From positions 93,213 to 157,212 of the forward strand of contig JACEEZ010022980.1 of NCBI GenBank assembly GCA_016584305.1: a DNA stretch of 64,000 nt, written 5' to 3'. The translations under genes were made by a program, and so were the position numbers. The first letter of the stretch is position 1, and each line of letters opens with the position of its first letter. Source of the stretch: Chionoecetes opilio. Lineage: Eukaryota; Arthropoda; Malacostraca; Decapoda; Majidae. Shown in pieces: positions 10,061 through 22,639 of the stretch. The notes under the pieces were generated by a model. That model was not told where the DNA came from. It saw only the letters and a list, made by a program, of their open reading frames with translations, and searched no databases.

Positions 10061-11563
10061 GTCTATTCACTTAAGCTGGACTCCTGGGCTGGGAGCTGCT
10101 CGCTGCCTAGCCGAGTTTGTAAGGACGTCGCTGATTGGCTGATAGACTCAGGCTGGGTGGCGATGGTGGTGGTACTTCCCTCGCCGCAACCCAAAACCCT
10201 TGCGTTGCCTCAGAAAAATATTCATATTTCTTGGCTTTACTCACCTCTTACACAAGATAGGCCTATTTTGTTTGGATCAGTGAATCAGTCAGTGATTGTT
10301 CAACAACATCACGCCATTCATAACTCAATAGGGTAAAAAATAAAGTCATGACTGACTATCACAAGAGTAGGTGGACTTTTAGGTTTTTAGTGCATTGAAA
10401 TGTTGTACTCCTACCCGATATTACCAAGCTACCAGATGATATTTATGAAAGCTGAGCCTACCATCGTGTTCATAATACATTGCTGCATATCATGAGCATA
10501 AAAAAATTACACTAAGACAACCCACAAATTTTGAAATTTGAACAAAAAAGAAAAAGATGTATAAACTTTTTTTCCCTTGCTTTTTTTTGCTTCAATTTCG
10601 TGTAACTCCATAATTTTTGGTCGCTTTCCCAAATTTTTGAAAAAACCCCGGGTTTCAAAATCCATATTTTTCCGTTTCCCTGGGGGGGTATGTAGCACGT
10701 ACAAAAAGGGGAAAAGAGTAGGGGGGTCAAAATGGCTAAGAAAGTTAAAACTTTTTTTCAAATTTTTTTGCCGGGGCCGGGTGGACCCCTTGATAGTTTT
10801 CTGGAAAACTCTTCCCTGTATGGGGAAAGCAAGGGCTCCCCGTCACTGTGCCAGTTTGCATTTAGTATTTAAAAACTTTCTTAGCCATTTTGCCCACCTA
10901 CCCCTTTTCCTTATTGGACGTGCTACATCCCAAAAAGGGGGAAGCGGAAAAGTATAAGGATTTTGAAACGGGTTTTTTCCAAATTTAAATCCCAACCAAA
11001 AACTTATGGAGTTACAGCGAGTTGAAGAAAAATAAGAAAGAAAAATTTTTTTATACACTCTTTTATTTTCCCTTCAATTATCTTAAATTGTTTTTGTCTT
11101 AGTGTAATTTTTTTATGCTAATGGATTTTCCAGCAAGTATTAAAACCCCGAGGTAGGCCCAGTTTTTAATAAATATCTATGGTACTGGAAAATATCGGGT
11201 AGGAGTACACCTTTCAAGGGCACGAAAAACCAAAAAGTCCGCCTTCTTGGGGTTTAGTCAGTATGACTTTATTTTTTACCCATTGATTTATGAAGGGCCC
11301 GTGTTTTTTGGGTTAAAAATCACTGACTGATTCACGGGGGATGCAAACAAAATAGGCCTACCCTTGTGAAAGGGTGATTTAAAGCCAAGAAATATAATTT
11401 TTTCTGAGGCAACGAAAGGGGTTTTGGGGGTTGCGACAAGGAAGTACCACCACCATCCCCAAACCCCCATTTCCCAATCAAAAAGGGAAAAAAAATCAGC
11501 GACGTCCTTACAAACTCGGCTAGGCAGCGAGCGCCCCCAAAGAATCCGCTTAATTAAATAGAC
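10061..11563. repeat. 1.5-kb inverted repeat (foldback) with about 90-bp centre
   Basis: The left arm (10,061 to about 10,755) and right arm (about 10,855 to 11,563) are reverse complements over their full length. Markers on the left are GTCTATTCACTTAAGC, CTCGCTGCCTAGCCGAG, ATAGGCCTATTTTGTTTG, CCTACCCGATATT and GGCTAAGAAAGTT. Each recurs inverted in mirror order on the right. The right arm has inflated homopolymers and many mismatches; the outer left arm is clean, and the damage begins at about 10,500 near the middle of the left arm. It could be a foldback transposon or MITE pair, or an artefact in which a read returns along its own complement. No transposase is inside. Confidence 0.85.
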
Positions 11564-11640
11564 CAGGGTTCCCCAAACTTTTTTTCAGGGGATGGAAACC
11601 CTGGATTTTAACCCTTTTCTGTGGCCCCCCTTTTTCCCCA
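11564..11640 (+). repeat. Possible hAT-type terminal sequence
   Basis: CAGGGTTCCCCAAACTTTTT followed by CAGGGGATGG resembles the terminal repeat of many animal hAT elements (CAGxGGTTCxCAAAC). It starts exactly where the inverted repeat ends. I found no matching inverted end downstream and no hAT transposase, so this is similarity only. Confidence 0.3.
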
Positions 11641-14600
11641 ATAACCCCTCCTCACATGAAAAAATTTTCTGAAAATAAATTGAACCTTTTTTGGAATTAT
11701 TTAAAAATTTAATTTAAAAAAAATTATTACCCCGTCCCTAAAACCCAAAATTAACTATAAATGTAGGTACTGTAGTACATGCCCAAACTTTAGAATCATC
11801 AGTGGAATTAGATTCAAAATATTAGATTAAATTTTAAGAGTTATAAAATGCAAAGTACCCATAAAAAAAAAAAAAAAAGGAAAATTGAAATAAATGATAG
11901 TAAAAATAAGAAAAAAACAAAAAAAAAGCAAACCTGATTTAGGAGTACATTTTCTTGATGTGACTGACAGACCCTTTTTAAATTTTGGGTTTGAATAGTG
12001 GGACAAACAACTTTTCATTTCTTTAAAAGATTTTAAAAATCTTGCCCTCTTGTTCTTTTTAATGTTTGTTTAGAACAAAAAAACCCCAGCTCACACAGGT
12101 AGATGTAGAGAACTGGATAAGGATTACCAGAGCTTTTTTTACAATTTGGGGGATACTTAGCCTTAATCTAAAACCCAAATTCCTTTAAAGAGGCAGCTGC
12201 ATGGGAAAATAACTTCGGGTTCGATCATTACGCATTTCCACTAACTGCCTTTTTCCCCGGAGGGTAAGGCCCCCCGTAAGCTGAGGGGGGTTTGATCTGG
12301 GCAACAAATGGGTTTCTTATCCAGTCATATTTTTCAGTGCATATTTTGGGGAAAAATAGTGCTGAATTTGGTTTTTTCCATTTCTCAAGATGTCGAAAAA
12401 TAAAAAATTGATCTCTCTACGAAGTCTACGTCTACCGCTTGTTGCTCCCTGCAGCATGGGGGAAACATACCCAAAAATTGCCTTTTTTTACTCGGCCAAC
12501 CCACAATCGCAGTTTTTCTCTCAAGTTTTAAATTTTTTATCAGGGGAAAAGAAAAGATATTTCTGTTTTTCCCTTGAAATGGGGGAATTTTCCCTTTTTT
12601 AAAAAGGGTTCAAATACGTTTCCCAAGTAAGACAATTTGGCAGCCCAAAGTGTCATTGCCAGTAAGTCACAGAATTTCCTTTTGGTTTTTTCAAGGGTGA
12701 AAAAAAGTAAGTCTCTTCCTTCAGTTCATACACCGGCCCCAAAAATTTTCCCCTTTTGACAGCCATCCACCCCCGTGTGTAGAAAAAAGTTTCACATGTT
12801 TTGCCTCAACCTCTTCCCCCACAGTTTTAGAAAACAGACGAGTCTTAAGGGGCCGACTCTTTAAAAAATTTTCATTTTTTTTTACAATTTTTCCCCATTA
12901 CAGATTTTCAAATCTTTTCCAATTGTCAAAGCAAAAAGCGCTTCACGATGGAGAAAGCAATGTTTGTTATGAACTGCTGTTTTCTTTCTTCCTATTTACA
13001 AAAAATCCTTTAATTGACCCAAAATCATGGCGGGGGCCCCGTCTGTACAAACCCCTACACAAGATTGCCGGGCCCAAAAAAACTGTTTTTTTATGTACTC
13101 ATTTAATGTAGCGAAAATATCATTCCCTTTTGGTTTTTTCTTAAATTTCCTTACAACAAAAAAAACGGGGCCCACTATTTTAACATCAGAATGTGGGGGC
13201 GAAATGAATGCCGATAGTTGAGCCTTACCCCCAATACTGGGGACTCTTTCTACCCTGGTAAAAAATTTTCATTTTCCCTTTTACAGGGGGCAATACATTT
13301 TTCCTCTATGTCTGCTGACATATCTTTGAAGGGGGGGTCTGCTAATGGTACTATCCGAGAGGGGAATTTTTTTCATTTTTTTTTGGGGCTTCACTTCCAA
13401 ACATTGTTTTTAAAAATGGCATAAAACCCGGAAGAATTAGTGCCCTCGCTATTTATGAGGTTTCATCCCTTTTAGGACAACTCTGCAACTAATAGCTGGC
13501 CTCTTGTGCTTTATCAGAAACTGGACTTTTTTAGAAAGCATCCCCCCTCTGTTTTTTTGCTCTTTAAAAGTCCTTAAAAGGGGATCGGGGCTTTTTGGGC
13601 CCAAGATGACCATTTCAAAGAAAAATCCCTCTTTTTTTTGCTGGGAAACCATGCCTCATTATTTTAATTTATCACCACAAAAAAAACCCCAAAAGGGGGT
13701 AGGTTTAAAACCTCATCGCCACACCAAAAGAATCCCAAATCTAGATAATTTCCAAATAGGAGCGTTTTTCCTGTTTTTTTTTGGAAAAGCTGTTTTTTTT
13801 TGCTGGGGGAAGGGGCCAAATCTTTTTCACTCTACTTCTACTTTCGTTTCCTTCTTCACCCTCCCCCACTATCTCCATTTTTTCTCTTTTTAATGAAAAA
13901 CTTATCCATTGAAAGGTTCAATACAGCTGCAGAATATCAAAAAGCAGCAAGGAATACACACGTACACCCTCGATGTTAGTCCCTCACTGACAAAAAGGGG
14001 ACAAAAACCCCGTCGGACTGGACGACCGACGCGTATAAAAAAAAGAAAATTTGGTTACCCCGGGAGGTACTTTACATTCTATTCCCCTTATTCCCAAAAA
14101 ATTAATGGAATCTTGTGGCCCCCTAGGCGCGCCGTGGAAACCCCCAGGGTGCCGCGGCCCCCTTTTTTGGAAAACCCCCGGGAAATAGATATAGAAACTG
14201 ATAAAAAAATTTATCAAATATGCACTACAACATATCCAAACGATTAAATTTTTTAAAAATTTTGATTTTTCATTTTTTTAAAGTGTTTAGCATTTTTTTT
14301 TTTTTTTTTTTTAAAAACCCGTTGGGGTGGCCCGGGGGTTTGGTAAAAGCGTGACCCCGCGGGAGCAGCGTCTTTTTTTGCGAAATTTCGGTCAGCGGTT
14401 CGAGTCCATAAAGTTTTGCCCTGGCGGGGGGTGGCGCTTGTATAGTAAATAACCTTGTATTTGGGTACTTGAAAGGGCCCTAAATGGATCAAAGTATTTA
14501 TTTTATCGGGGTTTTTTTGGATCTCGAAAATGTATTTGCTATTTTTGGGCAAATTTTTACCAAAAATTAAAAAAAAACCGCAAGATAAAAAATCACTTTT

Positions 14601-14864
14601 TCCAGAAATTTCACACACCCCCTCATTCCTTTTTCCAAAAGGATATATTTTTTATTAAATTCGGTACAATAGTGGCGAAGTTAAAAAGGGAAAAAATTTG
14701 GAAAAAGGGGCAAATTTTTTCATTTAAGAGGGGTTTAAAAAAGGGCGCCATTTTAAAAAGGGCCGGGGCGCCCTTTAAAACCGAGGCCTCAGTGGGGTCT
14801 AAAGAAATTTGCGGGGTTTGTTTGTTTATTTCTCGTGGGCCACGCTCTCTATCACTTTTTAATT
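11641..14864. other. Degraded AT-rich region, no gene recognised
   Basis: Homopolymer-inflated sequence throughout (runs of T, A, C and G). Short frames exist on both strands but none carries a motif I recognise. The low base quality would hide a real gene. There is a T run at about 14,292-14,312. Confidence 0.5.
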
Positions 14865-16190
14865 TGCTAACACTCCCCTCCCGGTTTCGCGCTTTCTTTC
14901 TTCCGGAGGAATAGCGCGAAACTCGCGGATCACAAAAACCGGGGTTTTTAAAAAACACTGTAAAAATGTTTTTTTAGCCCGGGGTTTTTTTTTTTTTTTT
15001 TTTTTTTTTTTGTGTGTTTTGGGTTGTGTCTACAGCGCCGTTACGGGGACCTACAGGGGGGGGGAAAGGGTAGGCACGGGGGGTTAAACTTGAGGGCTGT
15101 GAAACCCCCGTATTTTACAGCTTTTTAAGAACTCATTTTTTTCCCCCCAAAAATATCCAAAAAATGCCCCAACCCCCCTGTCCCCCCGCGTAAGGGTACT
15201 GGGTGTTACCCTAGGGTTTGTGACCCGCCTCCGGGGTTTGGTGGCTTCGGCCCCAACACTACGGGGGGAAGAGGAGGGGGGGAGAGGAGTTTGGAGTTTG
15301 AGCTCGATTTGGGAGTCCCCCAGCGGATCCCTTTTTTGGGTTTCTGAGGAGTGAGCTTAAAAACATTCTTGTCAGCTGAGGTTTGTGGGTTTTTAACGGA
15401 AAATAACCTGTCCCCAATGCCTTCCTCTTTCTCCTTTTCCCCTCCAGTACCTCCAAAAAACCAAAGTCCCCAAAACACGTCAGGGTTTTAATCATTATAA
15501 AGGAGTATTTTGTGGTATATAGAAAGGAACGGGGGGGGTGTACGGTTAAGGTGCTACTTATTTCGGGGTGTTCCATCTTATAGACCCCGGGCCCTGCTCC
15601 TTTTAAGAGAAAAAACACAAAAAAAGGGAAAAAAAAACAAAGCAAAACTAAAAAGGGCTATACAAAGCCTTTTAAAAATACTATACTAAGCAGGAAAAAA
15701 GGGAAAGGGGACGTGTCCCGTACGTCTCTTAGGGGAGGCGGTAGCAGAGTGGTTGGCATAAAGAATATATCAAGCTCGAACACGTTTTTACAGACGACCT
15801 AGAAAGTGATACAAAGGGCAGAAAGGGTCCAAGGGAAGGGAAAAGTCTCCGAGTGGCGTTCTCGGTGTTTTCCGGGAATTTCGATCCTTGATAAAGGGCT
15901 TTTAAAACCAAATTTTAAAAAATCTTTCTCTGCCCCGGGTTGAGTGGCCAAAGGAACCCCCCACACGTTTCCCATAAAACTCTCCCTTTTGATTCCGAGT
16001 GCTCGGAGGACACAGGGGGCGGCATGAGCCCTAATCAAAAGGCCCCACTATGGGAAAATTCTGTCTTCGCCACCAGGGGAAAGGGCCAACCTCACGGGCC
16101 CTCAATTTAAAACCTCCGGGGCCTACCATCCCACCCCGGGGAGGTCACTGCCTAAGGGCGCTGTAGGCACCAACATATACACACAAACAC
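14865..16190 (+). mobile_element. Composite SINE block, copy 1 (about 1.3 kb)
   Basis: In order: a CTCCCGGTTTCGCGC / AGCGCGAAACTCGCGGATC segment (14,870-14,935); a long T run with GT units; a reversed SINE-2 3' segment (GCGCCGTTACGG...GAGGGCTGTG) to about 15,110; a family 1 SINE body (CTGTCC..GGGTACTGGG...CCAACACTA) to about 15,260; and a unique middle. Last is a plus-strand family 2 SINE from 15,735, with a tRNA-like head GGCGGTAGCAGAGTGGTTGG, a diverged B box near 15,880 and a 3' end at GCGCTGTAGGCACC. The same order recurs at 18,700-19,990, so this is one duplicated block and not independent insertions. Confidence 0.7.
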
Positions 16191-16370
16191 ACACACAAAA
16201 CCACACACAACACACACACACCACACACACACACACACAAAAAAAAAAAAAACAAAAAAAAAAAAACCCTCGGGGATATAATGCGCAAAAGTCGGGATGA
16301 TAAAAATTTGGGAAACCGCCGCGAAACCGAGGACGCGAAAACTCGCATAGCGTGAAACTCGGGAGGGTAG
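16191..16370 (-). repeat. CA repeat plus inverted copy of the CGCGAAACTCG segment
   Basis: CA and A runs (16,180-16,265) lead into GACGCGAAAACTCGCATAGC and GTGAAACTCGGGAGGG, the reverse complement of the segment that opens the composite block at 14,870. A second inverted copy is at 22,830-22,945. With the upstream copy it forms an inverted pair about 1.5 kb apart. Confidence 0.65.
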
Positions 16371-18695
16371 TTTTATGACATTAGGGGTTACTGGTCCCCC
16401 CTTTTTTGAAAAAAAAAAAGGTTTACCCTTAGGAAACCCAAAAACCCGGTTTTTTTTACCCTTTTGTTTCCCGGGGGGGAAAAGGGGGGGGGGCCGCCAA
16501 ATTGGAAAAGTTTGGGGGAAACCAAAACAAGGGGCCAGTATTCCCCCTCTCCCCCCGGGGAGCCCCCCTTTTAAAAGGGGGGGGGCCTTTTGATTTTTCT
16601 CGGGAACCAGGGGGGGGGTTTTTTTTTTTGGAAAGGAAGGTAAAGAGGAATTTTTTTTTTGATTTTTTAAAATACCCGGGGCGTTTTAAAAAAGGGGGTT
16701 TAAAAAATTAATGGGGGGAAAAACCCAGGAATGGTAGGAAGGGGCCGAAAAACCCGGCCAACCCGCCCTTTTTTTTTATTTTTCCCTATTTTTGTTTTGG
16801 GGCCTTTGAAAGACCCCTCTTTCTCAAAAGGAAGGGCCGGGGGAAAGGTCCAGGTTTCCTTTAAACCCAATTTTTGCATATTTTTAAAAACAATAGGGGG
16901 GTTACGGAGATTTTTCCCCGGGGGAGGGGGGGGAAAAAAATCCCCCAAACTTATAAATTTTTTTTAAATTTTTTTTAAATAAACTTTGAAAAGGGTCCCA
17001 AGTGAAAAAACGCATTTTTTTTTTTAATTTTTCCCTGTAATTTTTTGGAAAAAATTTTTGGACCCCCCTTTAAAAAAGGGGTTTTTAAAGTTTTTCCCCC
17101 CTTTAAATTTTTTAGGGGGGGGAATTCGGGCCTTTCTATTTTATTTTGGATAAGATTTGGGGGTTGGGGTTGGTTAGTGAAAACCTGGTTTAAAAATTCC
17201 CCCCTTACAAATTATAGGTCTTCCCCAGGTTTTTTCCTAGAACCCTATCTTTGTTGGGGAGAGTTTTTAGGGGAAAAGGCCTTTTAAAATTTTCCAAAAT
17301 TAAAATTTTTCCTGGGAAAAAATTTTCCCCCCAAAACCGGGGGAAAAAGAAACCCCCCCTTTAAATTAAATTTTGATAAGGAAAACCGAAATTTTTAAAA
17401 AGGGGGAAAAAAAAAAAAGGATTAAAAAAAAAAAAGAAGAAAAAATTACAAAAAAAAAAAGATAAAAGGAAAAAAAGTAAAAAAAACTGGGAAAAAAAAA
17501 AATTTTTGGGCCCTAAAAAAAAAAAAAAAACAAAAAAAGAAAAAGTTTAAAAAAGGTAAAAAAAAAAAATAAGGAGCCAAATTTTTCGGGGGAAAAGAGA
17601 AAAAAAAAAAATTAAAAGGAAAAATCAAAAAAAAGAAAAAAAAAAATTTTTTAAAAAATTGAAAATTTTTGGGAAAAAAAAGGGGGCCATGGGTTGAAAA
17701 AAAATATTTTAAAATAATTTTAATTTTAAAAAAAAAGAAAGTAAAAAGTAGGGAATTAAAAAAAAAATAAAAAAAAGGGAAAAAAAAAAAAAAACCCCAA
17801 AAAAAAAAGAAGGAAATTTAAAATAATAATGGTTTAAGAAAAAAAAAAAAAATATAAAAAGAGAAAATACTAAAAAAAAAAAGGAAGGATTTAAAAGGGA
17901 AAAATAAAAAAAAAACCCGAAAAAAAAACCCAAAAAAAAAAAAAAAAAAATTTGTTCCTACGGGGCTGGCCGAGGTTTAAAAAGCGATTTTCCTCGGGAA
18001 AAAATTCCTGTTTTTGTTTTCAAACCCAAAAAAACCCTTTAAAAGGACAGAGCTACCCCTTTTTTTTGAATTTGAAGCCCAAATTAGTAGTCTTCAATAT
18101 TTTTTGCTCAAAAAGGGAAAACCCTTTTTTTAAAATTCCATAACAGGATCTGGATCAATATGGTTCCAAAATTTAATCTTTGATATTTTTGGGTTTTTAC
18201 TATAAACCTTTTTGATTGGGGCCATTCCCATTTTATTTTCAGCCGGGAAAAACCTTTTTAACCCAAAAATCCTGTTTTTATTTTGGGAAAAGTTTTTTCC
18301 TTGGAAAAAAATTCAGCGGGGTTTTCCTTGGTAGAACATGATTATAGGAAAGGGGGAACCAAATCATTATCTTACCAAACAAAATTCCTTAAAAGAGGAT
18401 TTTTTTTATTATTTTTCCCACAAACCAGGAAAGGAAAATTTTCAACTATCGGCCACAGATAACCAAAACCCAATTTTTTAAAAAAATTACTTAGTTTATT
18501 GTAAAAAATTTAAGGGGCAAATTTCTAGTGCATAAGTTCCATTAAAGCGGGTTTTCTAGGTTTAAATTTGGGGGAAATCTGAGCTTTAGACAAAATTTAA
18601 AAATTCCCTTCTCTTTTCCCTTTAAAAGGTTTTCTACTGCATCGTAGGGGAAAAAACTTTTTAAAGCATCAAAAAATATTTTGTAGTTGCGGGGG
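16371..18695. other. Low-complexity, homopolymer-rich stretch
   Basis: Blocks of A, G, C and T runs, with an extremely A-rich core at about 17,400-17,950. No protein motif or element boundary is recognisable; the Phe- or Lys-rich frames reflect the base runs. Much of it may be miscalled. Confidence 0.6.
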
Positions 18696-18699
18696 GTTG

Positions 18700-19417
18700 T
18701 CCCCCCATCAGCATTTTTTCTTCTACACTTCCCCCTTCCCGAGTTTCGCGTTTTGCTTTTTTTTCCGGAGGCATAGCGCGAAACTCGCGGATCGCAAAAA
18801 CTCGGGTATTAAAAACACTGAAAAAATGCTTTTTAGCCCCGGGTTTTTTTTTTTTTTGTTGGGGGTGTGTGTGTGTGTGTGGGTGTTGGGGTTGTGTGTG
18901 TGGGGTTTTGTGTGGGTGTGTGTGGTGTTGTGTGGGGTTTTGTTTTGGCGTGTGCCCTACAGGGCCTTTTGGGCCAGGACCTCCCGGGGGGGATGGTGGG
19001 CCCTTTGGGGGGGTTAAAATTGAGGGCTGTGTACCTACCGTATTTTACCCCTTATAAAAACCCCATTTTTTCCCCCAAAACAAAATTCCGGGAAAACCCC
19101 CCAACCCCCTGTCCCCCCAGCGTGAATGGGTACTGGGGTTAGCCTGGGGTTTTGGGTGCCCGCCCCCCGGGGGGTGGTGGCTTCGGCCAACACTAGTAGA
19201 AAAGAGGGGGAAAGGAGGGGAGCTTGAGATTGAGCTCGGGGTTGGGAGTCACCCAGCGGTTTTTTGGGTCGGGGTTTTTTTTTGGGTTTTAAAGTTTTAA
19301 TACGGCAAAAATTTTGTACAATGTTTTTTCCTTGTTTAACCCCAAAAAAATAAACACTTGGTTAACCATTTGGGTTTTTTTTTTCCGGGGGGTCTTCCTT
19401 TTTTCATTTTACCCCAG

Positions 19418-19471
<54 letters not shown>

Positions 19472-19990
19472 GGGGGGGGGGGGGGGCTCTTTTTTTTTCA
19501 GGGGTTTAGAGAAAAAAAAAACAAAGGAAAAAAAACAAAGCAAAACTACAAGCTGTATAAGCCTATTATAAAAATATACTAAGCGGGAAGGAAGGAAGAC
19601 GTTCCCGTACGTCTTTTTTGGGGAAAGGCGGTAGCGGGTGGTTAGTGTAAAGGATATTTTTATTCCTCCCTTTTACGCCCTACAAATTGATACAAAAGCA
19701 AAAAAAGGGTCACAAGAAGAAGAAAAGTCTCCGAGGGGCCCTTTCCCCGGTGACCCGAGTTCGATCCTTGATGAGGGTTGTAAAATTCCAATTAAAATTT
19801 TTCTCTGCACCGTTGAGGGGCCTAAGAAAACCCAAAACGCTGTCCTTTAAAACCTTCCCTTTTCGATTGCGAGTCCCTCGGGGGGACACAGGGGGGGGCC
19901 CCATAAACCCTCAAAATAACAGGGTCACTATAGAAATTCTGTCTGCCCCCACCACGGGGAATAGTCCGGCAGCTTGGGTAAAATGAGGGG
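18700..19990 (+). mobile_element. Composite SINE block, copy 2
   Basis: Repeats the order of copy 1: GAGTTTCGCGTTTTGC and CATAGCGCGAAACTCGCGG (18,740-18,790), T run and GT repeat, reversed SINE-2 3' segment, family 1 SINE body (19,105-19,195), GAGATTGAGCTCGG..GGGAGTCACCCAGCGG, then a region with a 48-base A run at about 19,420-19,470. It ends in a family 2 tRNA-like head at about 19,622 (GGCGGTAGCGGGTGGTTAG) with a clear B box, GAGTTCGATCC, at about 19,757. A middle segment with ACAAAGCAAAACTA and CCGTACGTCT is shared with copy 1. Direct duplication of the whole block is the simplest reading. Confidence 0.7.
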
Positions 19991-20525
19991 GAAACATGCC
20001 GGAAAAAAAAGCACCAAAATTTTTTAAAAGGCTCTACAGGCTCTTTTCCCCATTTATTTTTTAGAGGGGAGACAAATGATCCCATCACCAGATGGCTTTT
20101 AAGGGAAAGCCCTTTTTATTAAATTTTTACATTTCCGCATGTGGAAATTAGGGTAAAAGGGTTTTTTAAAAGAAAGGGCATTTAAGGTAATTTTATTGGA
20201 TGCAAAATTCTTATTTTTTATTTTTAATAACTCCAGAAAAAAAATTATTTCCCAATTTTGGCTGTCCAAAAAAAAAAAAATTCAATTTTTTATTCGACTT
20301 TAAACTCCCTCCCGGGCATCGCGAAAGGCCCTGAAATTTTTTACAGAAAACGAAAAAAAACACTCCTTTCAATTTTAAAAAAGACAGTGGTTAAACTATG
20401 ACGGTGCATTATGAAAAATAATTTTTCAAATTTAAACTCATGATACAAAAATCAAAGTTTTCCCGTACCGCGGGAGGAAAAAGCCCAAAGTCTTTTTAAG
20501 CACCAATATCACAAAGCAGGATGAT
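19991..20525. other. Nothing recognised
   Basis: AT-rich, homopolymer-damaged spacer between the composite block and the family A fragment. Confidence 0.4.
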
Positions 20526-20529
20526 TCAA

Positions 20530-22000
20530 ATTTTTAATTATGTGTCCCCACTTTTTCCCCCTTTGCCCGCTGCCCCAGGGTTTGGGGCATTTCCAGCTGG
20601 CTTTCCCTTTCATGAACATCTCCCGCCAAAAACCTGCAAACACTTTTGCAGGGGAAAATTCACCAAATTCACTTTTTCAGCCTTTGCTGCCGGGAGGCTG
20701 CGAGCTCCAAAACCGGAAAAACCCCGGCTTTGGGTTTTTGCATCCAGGGCCAAACCCCAGCCCTTCAGCCGTTGGGGTCTGTTGTTGGGCCCCCGGTGAC
20801 AAAGGGTTTCCCCGATGCCAGCCTGGGGAAAAACTGCACGCTTTGGTGGGCTGCAAACAGGGGCCTTTTTTGAGTTTTGGGGAAAAGTTTCCCCCATCCC
20901 TTTTTTGTTTTTTTGGCAGAAAAAGTTCCTTTTTTGCCCCTTTATTTCAACCCACACCAGAGGGCTGGTTTGTCATATAAACGGGCTGTGAAACGTTCCG
21001 CTCTGGAACTCCTGGCAATCCCCCCGGGGATTTGTGCATGTGGAGTTTTCCCATGAAATTGGGAAAGGGATCGTGACTTCGGTAAGGCACCCCATGCTTC
21101 CCAACCGACTTTTTCCCCCTTTTCCCAAAAAAAGAAAAGTCGTAATCCCCCCTTTTGAAGCTGTGGAAAAAATTGGGAGCGCTGTGGGGCTTTCTTTGGG
21201 CCCGAGTACTACAAAGGCCCTTGATGTTTTAGGAAAAGGGAGTTTTTTGCCCCCTGCCGAAGGGGAAACCCCGATGTCAGCCCATGGTACGCTGGCTAGA
21301 AAGTGATACTTCCCGATGAGGATGACAAGAACGTCAGTATCCACGGTTGGCGTACCAAGCATGTGGTGCATCCACTCTCTTTGGGCATCTTGTAGGGACC
21401 ACAAATTTTTGTGTCTGCCTCTTTGTGGTCACATGGCGGGATCAGTTTGGCCCCTGCCCCTGCAGAATACAGAGGGTCCAGATGTTTTCAAAAAACCTGC
21501 TTTCCCCGCGGAAGGTGTGGGGAAAACAATCTTCCCCCTGATAGGAACTGGAAGAGTTTACCTTGTTTGGTTGGGGGGCACGCAGGAAATCGGGCCAATT
21601 GCCTGGGACCCCGGGGCTGGCCTGCCACCTTCCTTCGTACACCCTTTCCCCCCTTTTTTCTCTGGTTGATTTTTTGAACTGTTTTTTCCAGGTACCGTCC
21701 CCCTACCACATCTTTCTCCATAGAGGGTTTTCCCGTTGCCTCATTTATGTGGGGAAAAAAACACTCCACTTTTAAAAAACCCGTCAAATGTAAATGATGA
21801 AAATCCCTGGGAGGAGGTTACCACAGCAGCACCATCGAGCACTCTCCCTCAAAGAGCCCGAGGGTTTTTCTTTGGGCTTCTGGGCCCCAAAATTTTTGGT
21901 GAGGGGTCCGGGACTTCTTCCCCTTTTCGCAGCTTCCCTTTCAGGGGCCCAAAAAAAGGATGGGGGAAAGGGTGATTTTCAGCTTTAAGAAGGGTGTCCA
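20530..22000 (-). pseudogene. Family A protein, copy 2 (C-terminal half), frameshifted
   Basis: The minus strand reads CDHKEADTK near 21,440, then LQDAQRE, TVDTDVLVILIGKYH near 21,340, a KSxALPxF...GCDTTSFF-like block near 21,150, and EVT near 21,070. Further down are KRAVFQAG and WG blocks, LPAA near 20,700, and a short cysteine-containing tail near 20,640. This series (HEEADTR, then DTDVxVxL, then GCDTxS, then a Cys-rich tail) is seen in a large, multi-copy invertebrate protein family of unknown function. Its acidic motifs suggest a PIN/FLAP-like nuclease fold, which is my inference. The longest uninterrupted piece is 20,973-21,404. The N-terminal half is not recognised upstream. Confidence 0.65.
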
Positions 22001-22639
22001 GGCCCCAAACACGGTGCTGTTTTGACTATTTAAAGACGGGAAAAGAGGGGGCCCCGTAAACCTTTAGCATAGACATTGTCCCCACCTGGCCCTTTCTCCC
22101 CTTGTCTTTTGGGGTTGGGGGATTGAACAGGGGCAATTTGTTTTTTTTTAATTGGGGCGGATGGAGTGTGTAGCATCTGTCCCAACCCCCTCTTCTTGTA
22201 TGTTCATACTGGGTTCTTCCAACAAAGGGTCACTGTGGGGGGATTTGTTGACCCAAAAGGATTGGGCCCATGACCTTTCCTGTGTCAAATGCCTAAATTC
22301 CCTTGTAATAGAACGGTTTGTCCTGGGGAAAATTTGAAAAGTTTTTGATCTTTGGGAAAATATAGGAAAAGGGTGAAAAAAAAAAACAAAAATAGTGGAT
22401 GTATTGCAATTTTACGGAATATTTCTTTTGGGCCCTTTAAAGGCGATTTGATTTTATCAAAATTTTTCCAAGGAAAAATTTGCCGTTTATCACCAAAATG
22501 GTTCATAGAGGCTTTGAGTAATTGGATCGTTTTTTCTCCCCCCCCCAAATCAGGGGTAGGCCCTATAGAATGCCTGAACAAAATTTGGGCTTTTTTTTCC
22601 GGCATGTCCCCATCCTCTTTAAATCTGGGCCCTTAGCCG
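22001..22639. other. Nothing recognised
   Basis: May contain more of the family A copy, but I cannot align any motif with confidence. Confidence 0.35.

Noticed and set aside
17400..17950. Phe/Lys-rich frames
   Set aside because: Produced by A-homopolymer sequence.
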